From Anaeramoeba flamelloides (lineage: Eukaryota > Metamonada > Anaeramoebidae): DNA of 64,000 bases. Location of the stretch: the NCBI GenBank assembly GCA_027625915.1, contig JANTQA010000032.1, forward strand, positions 14,338,001 to 14,402,000, read 5' to 3'. Below are positions 35,550 through 49,100 of this stretch, piece after piece. The notes beneath the pieces are model-generated. The model saw only the letters and a program-made list of their open reading frames with translations, ran no database searches and was not told the DNA's origin. Made by a program: the position numbers and the translations under genes. Positions within the stretch are counted from its first letter, which is position 1. Each line of letters opens with the position of its first letter.

Positions 35550-38500
35550 ATGGATTACGATAAATTTCTTGATCTTGTCTTATTTCATAAAAGAGAAGAC
35601 GGTAATTATGATTTTGGAATACAAGACACAATAACCATGGGAATGATGATTGTTGTTGTCTTAATTCTTCGGTTTTTAACCTATAAATTTATTTATCTTC
35701 CCAACAAAAAAAAAAAGAAAAATCTCAAAAGAAAAGTCATTTACACAAGTTTTTTGATGATTAATTATCCAATTTGTTGGTTAATTGGGCAAATTGCTCT
35801 TTATAAAGTACGTTACTCTTTTATTGATTTTATTGTTTGAATCATTTATTTTCAAAACTGAAATATCAACTTATTTTTTAATGCTTCTCAACCCTTTTAT
35901 TTACAAAAAGACTGATCTTTATCAAATGACACACTCCGCTTACAAGGGTACAACACTTTGGTATGAGAATGTGAACAGAGAATCTTTTATGTAAGCTTTC
36001 ATTGAAATGAATTTTCTCCCAATTTTTGAAACTTTTTTCAAAAATTAATTTTTTTTTTTTTTTTATTTTCTAGAAATAAATGTTTTGTAAAATCAAATTA
36101 TTTGAAACAAAAACAAACTTCTCAATTTTGGTTCAAAACTTTTTAACTTACACAAAAGTAGAAAAATATAATGTTTGGTTCAAACAGTCTAACCAGAAAA
36201 GAGAAAAATTTAATTTTTATTTTTAGCTATATGTCATTAATAAAATGAAGCACTATTTTTTTTCTGATTAATATTTTTCGAAATCTAGATTATAATTTAA
36301 TTCAATTAACCACTGGGATAAAATTTTTTAGAATAAAAACACACTCAACTTTTGAATATTGCAAATATTTTTTGAAATTAGTGTGCACTTTTTTATTTTT
36401 TTTTTTGAAAAATTGGGGTTGAGAAAATTCTGAAATCAAAGATCAAGTTAATATATTAAATTAGGTTGTTTTTCCAGCGAGTTTATCTTTTTTAGTTTAA
36501 CTTTTTTTTAATTTTACCATTTAAAAATAAAAACAAACGATTGAAGACCAAATTAGTGCCTTTTGTGAAAATAAAATTTCCATAATTTAGAATTTGATTT
36601 AGTAAATGAGTTAAAACAAGACAGTGTATCTAAAAATATACATAATTTGATCTTTGATTTCAGTGATTTTGGCAAAAAATGTTTTCAAGAAAAAGTTAAA
36701 TGAAAACTTTATTTATTGTTATTTTTACTACCATTTTTTCATTTTGTTTTTCTAATTTTTTTAATGGAAGGTATTTGATCAGTTTTCTTTTTTTAATGTT
36801 TTTTTGGGTTGTAGGGACATATTGCAATTTTACTATTTTTGAAAATATTGTAAAAATATAGAATTTATTGTCTTGTTTACCTCAATAGAATTCTTGACTT
36901 TCAATAATTTCTCACAGAAATTGAAACAAAACCTAATTTATCTTTTGACTCTTTAACTGAAGAATTAGATCACTCTTGTTTAAAAAGTTCAAAATTAAAT
37001 ACAAATAATGGATCAAAATCAGAGTTGTGGTTTTTGTCTTAATATCAAATGGGAATCAGTTGAAGAAATTTCACTCAATTTTCGATTACTCTTAATTGTA
37101 AAACACAAAGATCAAAATTTTCATTCAGCTTTCCAAACAGCACACACACACCCAAAAACTAAAACAAAACATCAAAGTCCGCAATTCCAAAAGAGAAATT
37201 AATAGTTAATGCTGATTTTAAGTAGTATTAAATTAGAACTGTTCCAAGATTTACAAATCTTTTTTTGGAAAGCTGAATGAAAATTTTGTTTCATTTATTA
37301 TGCAATAAACAGTAGAGAAGGAATTAATTCTTTATTTTTTCTTTTTTACCTCAAAATATAAACAAATGGAAAATCAAAAATTCATTTAACAATTAGCTTT
37401 TGACAAAAAGAGCTTTTTAAAAAAAGTTGACATGTTCCTTTTGTGATTCTTTTTTCTTATAAACAATACCATTCTTTATTTGATCATTATGGTTGATTTA
37501 AAATTATACTACTTTTATTTGGAATTAAATTGCGATGAAATTTCATATGTTTCTTTGATTTTTTTCTATTCTGAAATTTGGGTTTTATTTTGGATTATTA
37601 GTTCTTCCAATAAATCACAGAAAAAAGTACTAAACAAATAAACAGAGAAACTCAAATTGCAAATTCTTTCTCTCTATCGTTTCTTGGTTAAAAAAAAAAG
37701 GAAGATGAATTGAAAATTTTTTTAATTTTTTTCAGTAATTAAAATTTTACTCAAGACTCAATTAATAGTCAAAATTTAGTTTTAAAAAATATCATTTTTA
37801 ATTGATTTACTAAAGATCTTTACTCTTTAAAAGTCAATTATCAGACAATATTTTGAGACTTGAAATATATTTTGTATATTTAAAAATAATAACAAAAAAA
37901 ATGAAATAATCTTTTAATTCGATTTCCATTTTTGAAAAGTTTTCCTACAGTTTTTGAATAAAAATAATTCAAGTTTTTATGGTTTAAATGTACAGAAAGT
38001 TTTTAAAAACATCGATCTTTGAAATGTTCTCATTAAGTGATCAGTAACTCTTATTTTTTTTTTTTTATTTCCCCTAAATGTAATAGAGTAATTCTTTACA
38101 AAAGATATAACTAAATTTGATAAAAAAAACCATTTATCAACTTTAGAGAAATGAGAATCATTTTTAAAGAAATACTTTTTCCTTAATTTAAATTTCCAGT
38201 CAAAAGATCTGAATCCTTTTTTGTTTGGATTTTTGATCAAAACCTAAAAAAGAAAAATTTGCAAAGCATTTTTATTTTGATAAAATCTAACTTTTAGTAA
38301 CTTCTAAATAAAACATAAGTTAATAGGAAAACTACCAACGAAAATTCAGATTGAAATAAAAAGTTACAAAAAGATAAAAAAAAAAAAACCTATATATCAT
38401 TTTGTTTTTTAAAAAATACTCTCCTTTTACTTGGATTGAAATGAAACTTAATATTCATTTGAATATTTTGAGGTTTTAAAAGAATGTTAAAACATTCTTA

Positions 38501-41136
38501 TTAAATAGAAATAATTTATATAAAAAACAGTTAAAAACTGAATTTTTTTAGATCTTTGTTTAACATTAATTGATTTCTTTAACGATTTCTTATTATTATT
38601 TGTTTATAACCCAATTATTTTTTTTCTATTCCTATGAATAAATTATCACTAAAGTGGAAGACAAAAATTTTTGTTCCTTTGGGAATTTGTATTTTATCTT
38701 GTAGATATACCCTTTTGTGCAAAACTTGATAGGTAACCATTTTTTTTTTTTTTTTTTTTGATTAATTATTTTTCAAAAAAATAATTAATAATTGATCAAT
38801 AATTGAGTAAAATCATTTTAAAAGAAATGCTTTTTGGAAACTCGAAAAGGTATATATTAAATAGTTTATCATAAAATAGAGCCATATAATGAGAATTTTA
38901 TGATAACATTTATAAATCGCATTTTTTTAAAAATTGATTTTAATTATATATTGGTATCAAAATTAATATATTTGTTAACAAGATATATTTAAATTTATCT
39001 AAATACATTATTTTTTCTATTTTTTTTTATATTATCTACCCCCCCTTATCTATTTTTATATAGTATGTTTTAATTTATTTATTTATTCATTTTAATAATA
39101 ATAATGGGAGATTGTATATATTATAAATTGATTTACAAAATTTTATAAATTCTTGATAATACTTTTAGGTGAGCCACTTATAATGATCACTCATCATATG
39201 ATATCCCTTTCGCTTATTTCATTTGGCATTATTTTTAAGACTGGTTCCTTTTTGGCTGTATTTATGGTTTCTTTTGATAATGGAACGATATTTTTGTACA
39301 CCCTGAAAACTGCATTATATTTTGGTTCAAATTTATGGTCAATTTTGAACTTTTTAGCATTTACTCCAATCTTCTTATATGCTCGTTGTTTTAATACCTT
39401 TTTTTTGATAAAATCGATAATGTAAGTAACCAATACATTTTTTTATCTAGATATAAATATATATATTTAATTAGGTTATATTTTAACAATTAGTTTAATT
39501 TTGAAAAAAAAAAACAAAAATACCAAATTTAAATTAGAAACAAACTTGTGTTCAACAAAATATTTTTTAAAAAACTGTTGAACCTAATCTTATCAACTGA
39601 TGACAATTTCATGAAAAACAAAAAAAAAAAAAAAAGGATCTTATCAATTAATGGAAAAATAACTTTTTAAACAAAATATTATGGAAATTTGTTCGTTATA
39701 ATAGTAGGATGAAGGAATTGAAAGAAAGTTTTTACCAACATTTCAAATACTTTTTTGTTTTAAAACAATTTCTTTTTGATTAGTATTTTTAAAAATTGGG
39801 TAAAATTTTCTAATTTTGGGCAAACTTAACTATAACCAACCCAATATTTAACTTTACAGAGATTGAAGCAAGTTTAATTTGCAAGTAAATTTAAATAAAT
39901 AATGTTTGTTTTTTTAAAAAAAGAGTTGCCTGAAATATAAAAATGATTTCTATTCAAACCTAGCCAAATATTTTCTTCAAAACAATTATTTAAATATCTT
40001 CCAAAAAAGTTAATTTTTTAAAAAATGATAAAAAAAATGACCATTTTTAGCATTTATTTTGATATTAGGGCTTTAAGGTAAAAAAAAAATATTAAAAAAA
40101 TCTGATATTTTATACATTTTAAAAAGTTGAATTTTGGTGAAAAAAATAACTTGGAATTAAAAAATTATTTATATTTTTTAAAATATAGAAATGAAAATAC
40201 TTCAAACTTCGAAAATAATATTTTACAAATTAAGATATAAAAATTATCCTGAAAATAAATCAAAGTGAAATTACAATAAATCTTTATTTCTGAAGAGGAA
40301 TTAAAAAAAACATCTTATTTACAGAAACAAAACTAGAATTAAATGAATAAAATGGAAATAGGATTTTTCAATTCATTTTGAAAATTCTTTTGAAATAAAA
40401 AGTGATTCGTTTTTCAAAAATTTTACAAATAATAGTATTTCACTATTCAAATTAAAAATAAAAGTAAATTAAGAAGTAACAATTGTATCAAATGTTATCG
40501 AAAAGGCAAAAGGTTCTCAATTATGTTTAATTATAATTTCGATTTTTTAAAAAGAAAAATTCATTGGTATAATAAGATATCAAAGTTAAATAGAAAATAA
40601 ATTGTATTACTTTTATTAACTATTTAAACAAAATTCTTTTACTGGTTTAACAAATAAAAGGGAAAGGAAAGGTAATAAAATAAGTTAATATTTTAAAGCA
40701 TTTAAATTGAAAAAATATTGTCTCCAAATTTTTTTATTTATTTCTTTTATTATATATATATACTTGTATTTTTGTATTGTCATTTATATATTTTTTATAT
40801 TGTTTACAACCATTCAATTGAGGAATTAATAATAATTTTATAATTCTTTAATAAATTACCCCTTTTTTTAGTTTGGAATCAAGCAACTATTTTAACTTTC
40901 CAGTTTTAGTAGAATATACAATAAAAGGTATTTTTGGGGTGCTTTATTTGCTCCAAATTTATTGGACAATTTGTGTTATAAAAGTTGCAATAAATTTTGT
41001 CAAATCTGGTGGTATAAGAGACATTCGAAGCGATTATGATCCAAACGGGACTGATAGAGGTGAGAATCAAGAAAAAGAAAAAGAAAAAGAAATTGCTGAA
41101 AAGGAAAAAACAGAAGAAAAGCGTAAAGACAAATAA
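35550..41136 (+). CDS. TLC (TRAM-LAG1-CLN8) domain multi-pass membrane protein
   Basis: Exons supported: 35550-35807, 35911-35990 (or ending earlier at a GTGAAC), 39169-39421 and 40872-41136. Junctions ALYK|TDLYQMTHSAYKG and FLIKS-I|LESSNYFNF are in phase. The core has the paired histidines of the TLC domain in EPLIMITHHMISLSLISFG, then FLAVFMVSFDNGTIFLYTL with the later acidic residue. Hydrophobic segments lie at the N-terminus (MGMMIVVVLILRFLTYKFIYL), around the HH motif and in LVEYTIKGIFGVLYLLQIYW. The 35990 to 39169 join is not in phase, so at least one exon is missing. A 28-nt candidate at 38705-38732 (IYPFVQNLIG) fits the 3' side. The tail is charged and ends KRKDK, compatible with a KxKxx ER-retrieval signal. 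TLC proteins act in ceramide synthesis or lipid handling in the ER; the substrate cannot be told here. Confidence 0.75.
36272..36880 (-). repeat. Dispersed repeat R1, copy 2 (inverted), in a TLC intron
   Basis: Reverse complement of 2390-3035: AAATAATGGT-type drift apart, the blocks for AACTTTTTCTTGAAAACATT, TTAATATATTAACTTGATCT and AAAAGTGCACACTAATTTC are all present in order. Located in the long intron between TLC exons 2 and 3. Confidence 0.7.
37114..37287. mobile_element. Small MITE with AAAATTTTCATTCAGCTTTCC ends, in a TLC intron
   Basis: About 174 bp with inverted ends: AAATTTTCATTCAGCTTTCC on the left and GGAAAGCTGAATGAAAATTT on the right. A related pair of ends occurs at 58405-58585, and single ends at 19035, 25308 (inverted) and 2068. 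The frame at 37008-37202 runs across its left end and is not a gene on that evidence. Confidence 0.75.
37905..38330 (-). repeat. Dispersed repeat R2, copy 3 (inverted, partial)
   Basis: The reverse complement matches the end of R2 (33950-34140): AAAAAGGATTCAGATC, TTTCTCTAAAGTTGATAAAT and ATTACTCTATTAC-like segments in the same order. It lies in the long TLC intron. Confidence 0.55.
38705..38732 (+). other. Candidate 28-nt microexon of the TLC gene
   Basis: Flanked by TTATCTTGTAG and GTAACC. Read in phase 0 it gives IYPFVQNLI plus one base, which with the next exon completes Gly and joins to EPLIMITHH. It would be in phase if exon 2 ended at YEN before GTGAAC (about 35967). If exon 2 ends at the better donor, 35990, a further exon is needed. 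Confidence 0.4.
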
Positions 41137-41450
41137 ATTTATTTAAAAATTCTAATCCCATTTGAATGAAGTAAATCAATTACCTGAACAAAAATAAAAA
41201 ACATATAAAAACAAAACTTTTTTTCAAGTGGCAAGGATCATATATAACCATTTATTGATATTTATTTCTTATTTAAATTATTTACAGTTCTAGTAAATAT
41301 CGGTATTATAAAATAAAGCAACATTATACCCTTTTCTTTGATATTTTTCAAAATTATTTTCAATACAAACAGTTACTCAAATTTTTTACTTTTTTTTTTA
41401 TTAAACATTCCACTCTTAACTTTATTATATGATGGAGTTATTTTATTATA

Positions 41451-41485
<35 letters not shown>

Positions 41486-43193
41486 TTCTTAATTAAAAAA
41501 AAATATTGTTTTACTTTTTAGGAAATTATGAAAGGCAAATAGAAGTTTATTTTTATATGAAAAAGGAAAAATTTTATGATAATAAGGTAATGTTATACCC
41601 CCAACGGTTATTTCATTCGAAATCCCAAAAAAGAAAAATGAAAAAATGAAATCTAAATAATTATAATGAATATTATTTTATTCGGAAAATAAATCCTTAA
41701 AAAACAAGAAGTGAAAGGAATTGGGAAATAAAATCCCCGGCCTGTAATGTAGAGCATAGAAAAAACAATATTAATTAAAACATTTGATTAAAGTTGAAAT
41801 TTATTATAGAGTAAAAATTGTATTTCAGAACACAAATTACTTAACATCTTTTATATAAATTAAATTCCAAAAAAGATATTCTGTAAAACAAAAAATGTCA
41901 ACATAAATTAAATCAAAAAATTTTGATATAAAATAGAATTTACATGACATCTTATACATTCAATAAATTCTGTAATATATATTATGCTAAATAATATATG
42001 TAAAGTCAATTACACCAAGCAACTCTAAAATTAAAAAAAAATTAGAAGAAAAAAAAAATGGAACAAAATCTTTTGATTTTTTCAAAGCATTTTTTGTTTC
42101 TACTTGATATATTAAATCAAATTTAGATATGAAATATCGTATCAAACACATACTTTAGATGAAATTTAAAAAAAAGAATCAAATATAAAATAAAAAAATA
42201 AAAAAATCTAAAAAAAAGCAAACCAACAAAAAGAAAAGTATAAAAAAAAATCCTAATTCCTAAAAACTCATCACTTTCTAGATTCAACCCTCTCTATAAA
42301 GTTCTAAATTTAAAACTTTCAAAAGTAATAAATTTCGTTTAATCTTTAAGTTGATTAAATATAACTACCTTTGTATTAAAATTGAAGAATCTATAGATTT
42401 TACTCATATTTTACTTTTGAGAAATTTCGATTTTAGAGAATTATGAGTGTATTTCACACATCTTCCTCAACAATAAAAAAACTCTTTTTTTCAAAATCGA
42501 TCAATAAAATTAAATCACTTTACAATTTTAAAATATCTTTGAAGAATGATTATATTCTAATGATTTTTTTTTTCCGTAGTTTTATCGATTATACACTAAT
42601 CTAATTTTTGGATTTTCAAATTAATTGTGATAAAAATGATTGTTAGACTATTTCTTTTTTGTTAATTTTCTAGTAATCCAAATAAAGAACAAAAACTTTC
42701 AGTATTATGTTCGACTAATTTACGATATCAACACTTTCACAGCAATATTAAAATTAGTTTTGATCTGTTTTCACTAATTTCATCATTTAATTAATAAAAA
42801 CAAAATATCAATGATTAATTATTTTTTTCACAATTTTTAAAATTAATTTTAACAGAATATTATAATTCAAATATTGAAAAATATAAATAATTTGAAAATG
42901 AAAAAAAAAGTTGGAAGAAAAAAAGTAAAGAAATCTCATTAATCTGTTTTTTCAAATTAAAGATAATTTTTAATACATTTTCAAAGAAAAAAAAAAAAAA
43001 AAATGGTATAATCTGACCTTAATTTTTATTGATAAAGATATTAATAATAATTCTAAATACTCATATATTAGAAAGTAAAAAATAAAATTCACAAGTGATG
43101 ACATTTTATAATAAGTGTATACTTTATTTGAATCGTGTATTGCCTCAAAGGATTATATCTCTTTATTTATTATTTATTTCATAGTATTTTGAA
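41137..43193. other. Convergent intergenic region between the TLC and deaminase genes
   Basis: Both genes end here. Contains a (TTA)n tract at about 41455-41486 and otherwise A-rich sequence. I see no gene, no RNA motif and no clear inverted repeat. Confidence 0.5.
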
Positions 43194-46100
43194 TTACTTT
43201 AACAATGATTTTTTAAATTTAAGTAACTTTTCATTAAAATATTTGATATCAGAAATGATTTTGTTATGATCAATAGTTTTCACTTTTTTATTTTCAACAA
43301 CTCTTTGGCCATCAACCCAAACGTCTGTTAAATATTTGGAGTTACCTAACGAATAGACGATTGAAGATGACAAATCGTAAACAGGGAGGGAATTTACACT
43401 CGAGTTAATATCAATTGCGATTATGTCTGCTAATTTACCCTTTTCAATCGAACCTATTTTCTTCTGTAAGCCTAAAGACCTTGCGCCGTTGATGGTGGCC
43501 ATATCTAAAACATCCCATGAATTGGCATTTTCCGAATTCCTTTCTTCATGTCGATAAATCTTTCCGATCAGTGAAGCAATTTTCATTTCTTCAAACATGT
43601 CAAGGTTATTATTTGAACAAGAGGAGTCGGTCCCTAATGCAACATTAACACCTGCATCCAATAACTTTTGTACGGGGCAAATACCGCTTGCAAGCTTCAA
43701 GTTAGAGACTGGACAATGGACAATATTGACTTTCTTCCTTTTACATAACTCAATTTCTTGCTGTGTAAGATCTGTCATATGTATGGCAATTAAATTCGAA
43801 TTTATAATACCTAATTTATCTAATCTTTCGATCGGCCTGATATGATCTTTTTCATATTGCATTTTAATTGCCTCCGGGGTTTCATGTAGATGAACATTTA
43901 ATTTGGTTTGATATTTTTCAGTTAACCGTTTTAGGGTTGCAAAATCATCATCGTTTACAGTATATGGCGCATGCCCAGCAAGCACTGGGAAAATTTTATT
44001 ATTATAATTCGTTTTCATGACCTTATGTACCCTTTCTTCATATTGATCAACATATGGATCAAATTCTGGTGCAATCCTAAATAATGGGAATGAAACAGCT
44101 GCTCGGATACCAGTCTCCAATGCAGTTTCGACAATCGTTTCCGGATACATATACATGTCGTTAAATGTCGTAGTTCCAGTTGAAAGCATTTCATAAATTG
44201 ATGCCCTAGCTCCAATAGAAACATAATTTTCAGGTTCGGTCTTTAATAAATGTCTTTCCGTGGGGAAAACCATTTTATACAACCAATCACCTAAACTTAA
44301 ATCATCAGCATACCCTTTCAAAATACTATAAAATAAGAGATTGTTATATCGTTTTTTTATATACCATTGTATTTAGAATTTCTATTTGAATTGTTTAGAA
44401 ATAAACTAGACCCTTTTTCAATAATGTTGACTCGCTTTATAATTGTATTGAACGTGGTTTTGTAGAGTTTTAATTTATATACTATTCATTATCAAAATAA
44501 ATTTTCAATTTTTAGGATCATAAATCATTTGTTCTAATTTTTTCGAATTTTTGTTTTTTTTTTTCAAATTTTTTTTTTTCTTTTGTTTTTCTTTTTTTTT
44601 TCAATTTTTTCTTTTTTTTTCTTGATTCTTTTTTTGTTATTTCGTTTTCTCATTATGTTTTTTGATACTTTTTTTTTGCAAAAGATCATGTGGGAAAAAA
44701 AAAGATCTTGGAAAATACCAATAAACATTCATAAAACTGTGATGATGTAATGCCTTTTAAAATACATAGGCTATATCCAAAAAAGTAGAGCGTATTTATT
44801 TTAAAATATCTTTATTAAGACCAATCCTAAAACAACTTTTTAAATCTCCAAAATTGTTCTTAATTTTTTATTGATTTTTAATAATAATCTAATTTTTTTG
44901 TTAGTATGGCATTACATTAGCCCAAGAGATTAAATTTTCTGATTTCAATCTTTTATGACATTGTTCAGGGACAAAATTGGTAAGTATTATTGTATTTTTG
45001 GAGCTTAAAAAAAAATTTTCCAAAGAGATTTAAACAGGTTTAAATTTACAATTAAAATATAAAACTTATAACTGTATTTTCTTATTTTTAAAACCGTTTG
45101 TATCCTTTACCATTTTGTCATTTTTTATTGAAATTGACCGTAACTCGTTTTTTCCAAAAATAAAGTTTGATTTTTAGTTTGTAATTTTTTTGGAAATATT
45201 TTTTAATTAACATGTTTTGAAATAAATACAATAGGTGTTGATTCAATCAGTATTAAGATTTTACTTTATTTGGCGTTGTCAATTTACGAATAAAACCACT
45301 ACCAAGAGAAATTTCTATAAAATGCAAAAAAAAAAAAACATTCCCACTTTTTCGGGAAATACCTTATATTTATGAAGAAAAAATCCACTTATTGTCCTTT
45401 TTTCATTGGAAAGTCAATAATAAAAATCCCTGTTTGCTCATTTCAAAAATATAATTCACTTTTTCTTTGGTTTTTGATTTTATTTTTTTGAATTTGTAAA
45501 ATATCAGATTTTTATATGTTTATAATTATTAAAAAGTGGATTATTGATTAGATTTAATAATTGTTTGTTGTTGAATTCCAATGGATAGTTATTTTTTTTC
45601 AATTAATTATTTCAGGTGAGCCAATATTTTTGAAATATAGTTTATTTTACAAAGTCTGTTAATTTTTTTTTGTTTAAAGAATTGAGTTGAATCATAGATT
45701 TTTTTAAATTTTAGAAATTAACAAAAAAAAAAAAAAAAAAAAACTAGCAACACAAAAGTACTTGCCCGAGTATAAATGTAAAAATTATAAATGTCATTAT
45801 GATTTTAAATGGATATTAGACAAAAAAAAATATAGTTTTGAAAAATATAAATCATTTTCTCTTTTTTTTGTTTTTGATTTTTGCTTTTTTATTTTATTTT
45901 TCATCTTTTTTTTTTGTGATATGTTTTTGATTACAAATCCGGTCTTTTTAAAAAATTATATTTATTTTTCAAAGATAGATACTTAGTCTTCTGATCTTAT
46001 CTCAAAAATATTTTGTCATAGTTCATAAATTTTTAAAAGGTGATACTTTTTTTTGTTTAAAATTTTGTTATCTAGATAAAAAAAACATCTTATGTATCGA

Positions 46101-49100
46101 TTTTATGTAAAACTTTTTCAAAATAAAAATTGTATTATTGAAATTGATTGAATTAAATTATTAATCAAAATAATTAGAAGGTATGTACATGAAAATAGTT
46201 TATTTTAAATCTCGATAATTACAAAACCTATTTGTTAATTTTTTTTTATAAAGTTTTTGTTTTATAAAAAAAAATTTTTGTTTGTGAAAAAAGAATTCTT
46301 AAAGAGTTATTATAAATTGAATTCCAATTCCTATTTCGAAGGAGATTCAAATAATTTAACTTTTGGAACAAGTTTTTTTTTTGAACTCTTCTAATAATTG
46401 ATGTAATTTTTACAAAAATTTTTTCAAATAAATATTTTCTTTATGAAACCTCTTCTATTCCTTTTCCTTTTCTTTCATTTTCATTTTCATTTTCTTTTTT
46501 TTTTCAAAAAATACAACAATCTGTTCTTTAAGACATATATAATAATACTAAAAAAATAATTGTTTCAATATCTCTAGTCAATCAATAAACCCATGCTGTT
46601 TTAATCTTGATTAAATAGTGAAAATACTTTTATAAAATTTGATTTAATTTCTATTGGAAATTTCTTTGATTTTCAAATGGATATCAAAACAAACATTGTT
46701 CTTTTTTTAAAAATGTCATTGGTTTTTTTCGTAGAGTGTTGTAAAGAACCTCGGGTTTTTTCAATTTGTGAAATTAAAAGAAAATTTCTTACGTTTTCTT
46801 TTTATTTATCATATTAAAAAAAAATGAGGTTAAGTTTTTCCCAAGTTTTCTGTTTATTCAAAAAATCAATATATTTTCGTTAGGTTTTTTTGAGTTTTCT
46901 ATTTATTTGTGAAGTGTTCTAGGTTTTTCAAATTATTCGAAAACTCAAAACAACCTAAGTAAAATCTATTGATTTTCCATATAAATAGAAGACTCAAAAA
47001 AACCTAACTAAAATCTATAGATTTTCCAAATAAACAGAAAAATCAAGAAAACCTAACGAAAATCAATAGATTTTCGAAATAAAATAGAAAACCTCAAAAA
47101 AACCTAGAACACTTCACAAATAAATAGAAAACTCAAAAAAACCTAACGAAAATATATTGATTTTTTGAATAAACAGAAAACCTTGATAAAATAGCCGTTA
47201 GGTTTTTTTTTACTTTTAGAAATTAAGAGAAAATTTATTTAAATTTTCTTTTTATTTCTTCAAAAAGTAAAAAAAAAAAACACCGTTATCTTTTCCAGAA
47301 TTTAAAAGAATCGAGTAAAATATTTGATTGTAATCAATTCTTTTTAATTCCGGAAAAACTAATTACAAATTCACAAAAATTGGTTAAAATTTTGATTTTA
47401 GTGCATTATTTTTAATTTGTTGTTGGATTTTCAAAAGTTTTTTATTTATTTATATAATCTTGAGAAAAACCTGTTAGTTTTTTTTTAACCTGTGAAGTAT
47501 AAAGAGCATTGTAAAAATTTTCTCGATATTTTTCCAATTAAAAAAAAAAAAAAAATGCAGTCTGGAACACTTACGTAACCCTAATTGTCTCTAATTGAAA
47601 ATGGGTTTAGAAATAGAAAAATAAAATAGCAAATGCTTTTATTAAAAAGATTGATTTGTATGCTTTTTTATTTAACTTGATACAACTATTTTAAAAAAGT
47701 GATTGCCGTTTTAAAACTTTAATTTTTTAAAAAGATATTCAATTTTTTAAAATAGCTGTATTTTGAAGAAATTTTAGTTGTTAAATAATACATCTGTATT
47801 CTACGAAAGGAAAAAATTTGTGTGGAAAATATTTTAATATTTTTTGAAATCTCAAAGACCAAGTAAAAACATTTTATATATTTTAAAATTAAAAATTTTA
47901 GAAAAATATAAAGTAAAAAAAAATAAATAAACAGCATATTCATCTTCCTGTTATCAACCTAATAATCTAAATATTATCTTTATTTATCAATTCCATCTCA
48001 ATTATTTTTTTTTCATTTTATTAATTGTAAAAATAAGACAATATTATATCTTGACTTTTTTTTTAATATTATTAAAGCAATTTTCAAAATAGGAATTAAA
48101 ATTGGAAAGTTGACTTACTTCATTGGTGTGTGAGTGTGTGCGTTAATTAAACCTATTCAGTGTTATTAATGATATTAAATAATTATAAAAATTGAAATTA
48201 TTAATTTTTTTTTATTGATCAAAATTTTTGATAAAAATGTAAATATTTTTATAATTGATTTTAATTTTATTCTCCAAAAATTTTTGATACATCACAAATA
48301 GATTATAATTATATTAAATTTTGTTCAACTTTCTCCCTTTCTTTCTTTTTTTTTTTAGAAATTTTAATTATTTTTAAAGACAATCAAAGCAAAACCAAAA
48401 AAATCAATAGTCTATGACTTTTGATTATTTTTCCATTTATTTTTTTTGAGTTTCTTTTTTTAGAGAAAAAAAAGAATTTGTATTTTTTTTAATTTTAAAA
48501 ATTAAGAGAAAATTTATTTAATTTTCGGTTTATTTCTCAAATTAAAAAAAATCCTAACTGAAGTACCGTCGAGTGCCTAGCTTTTCTTGAGGTTTTCTGT
48601 TTTATATGTAAAAGTATTCAAGGTTTTTTTGTCATTTTCTATTTTATTTCGAAAATCTATTGATTTTCGTTAGTTTTTTTTGAGTTTTCTATTTTATTTG
48701 TGAAGTAAAAAGATTTTCTATTAATAGAAAACCTCAAAAAAACCTAGAACACTTCAAAAATAAATAGAAAACCCAAAAAAACCTAACGAAAATCTATTGA
48801 TTTTACAAATAAACAGAAAACTCAAGAAACACTAACGGCGCTTTTCCAGAATTCAAAAGAATGGAGAAAAATCAAAGATTTGTCTCAATTCTTTTAAATT
48901 CTGAAAAACCTAACGTGACGTGCCTAGGTTTTTTTTAATTTGAGAAATAAACTGAAAATTTATTTAAATTTCGGTTTATTTCTTAAATTAAAATAAAACC
49001 TAACGGCAAACAAGAGATAATTTTGTTAAATCACCTCTCTTCAATAATAATAATAATAAAAAATAAATTAAAAATTTTTTTATAGAAATTTTGAAAAGAA

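Noticed and set aside
36925-37202. Possible extra exon of the TLC gene
   Set aside because: Although open and fairly balanced (EIETKPNLSFDSLTEELDHS), it has no membrane segment, does not match the TLC region expected there, and runs into a MITE end.
38737-38759. Long T run as a terminator or polyadenylation landmark
   Set aside because: Runs of this length occur throughout the window, so position alone carries no information.
41455-41486. (TTA)n run as a regulatory site
   Set aside because: A plain microsatellite, like the AT runs at 11461, 12270, 12679 and 15318.
47719-47943. Open frame in deaminase intron 2
   Set aside because: Phe/Ile/Tyr/Lys-rich composition artefact with no recognisable motif; it lies between the microexon and array P.
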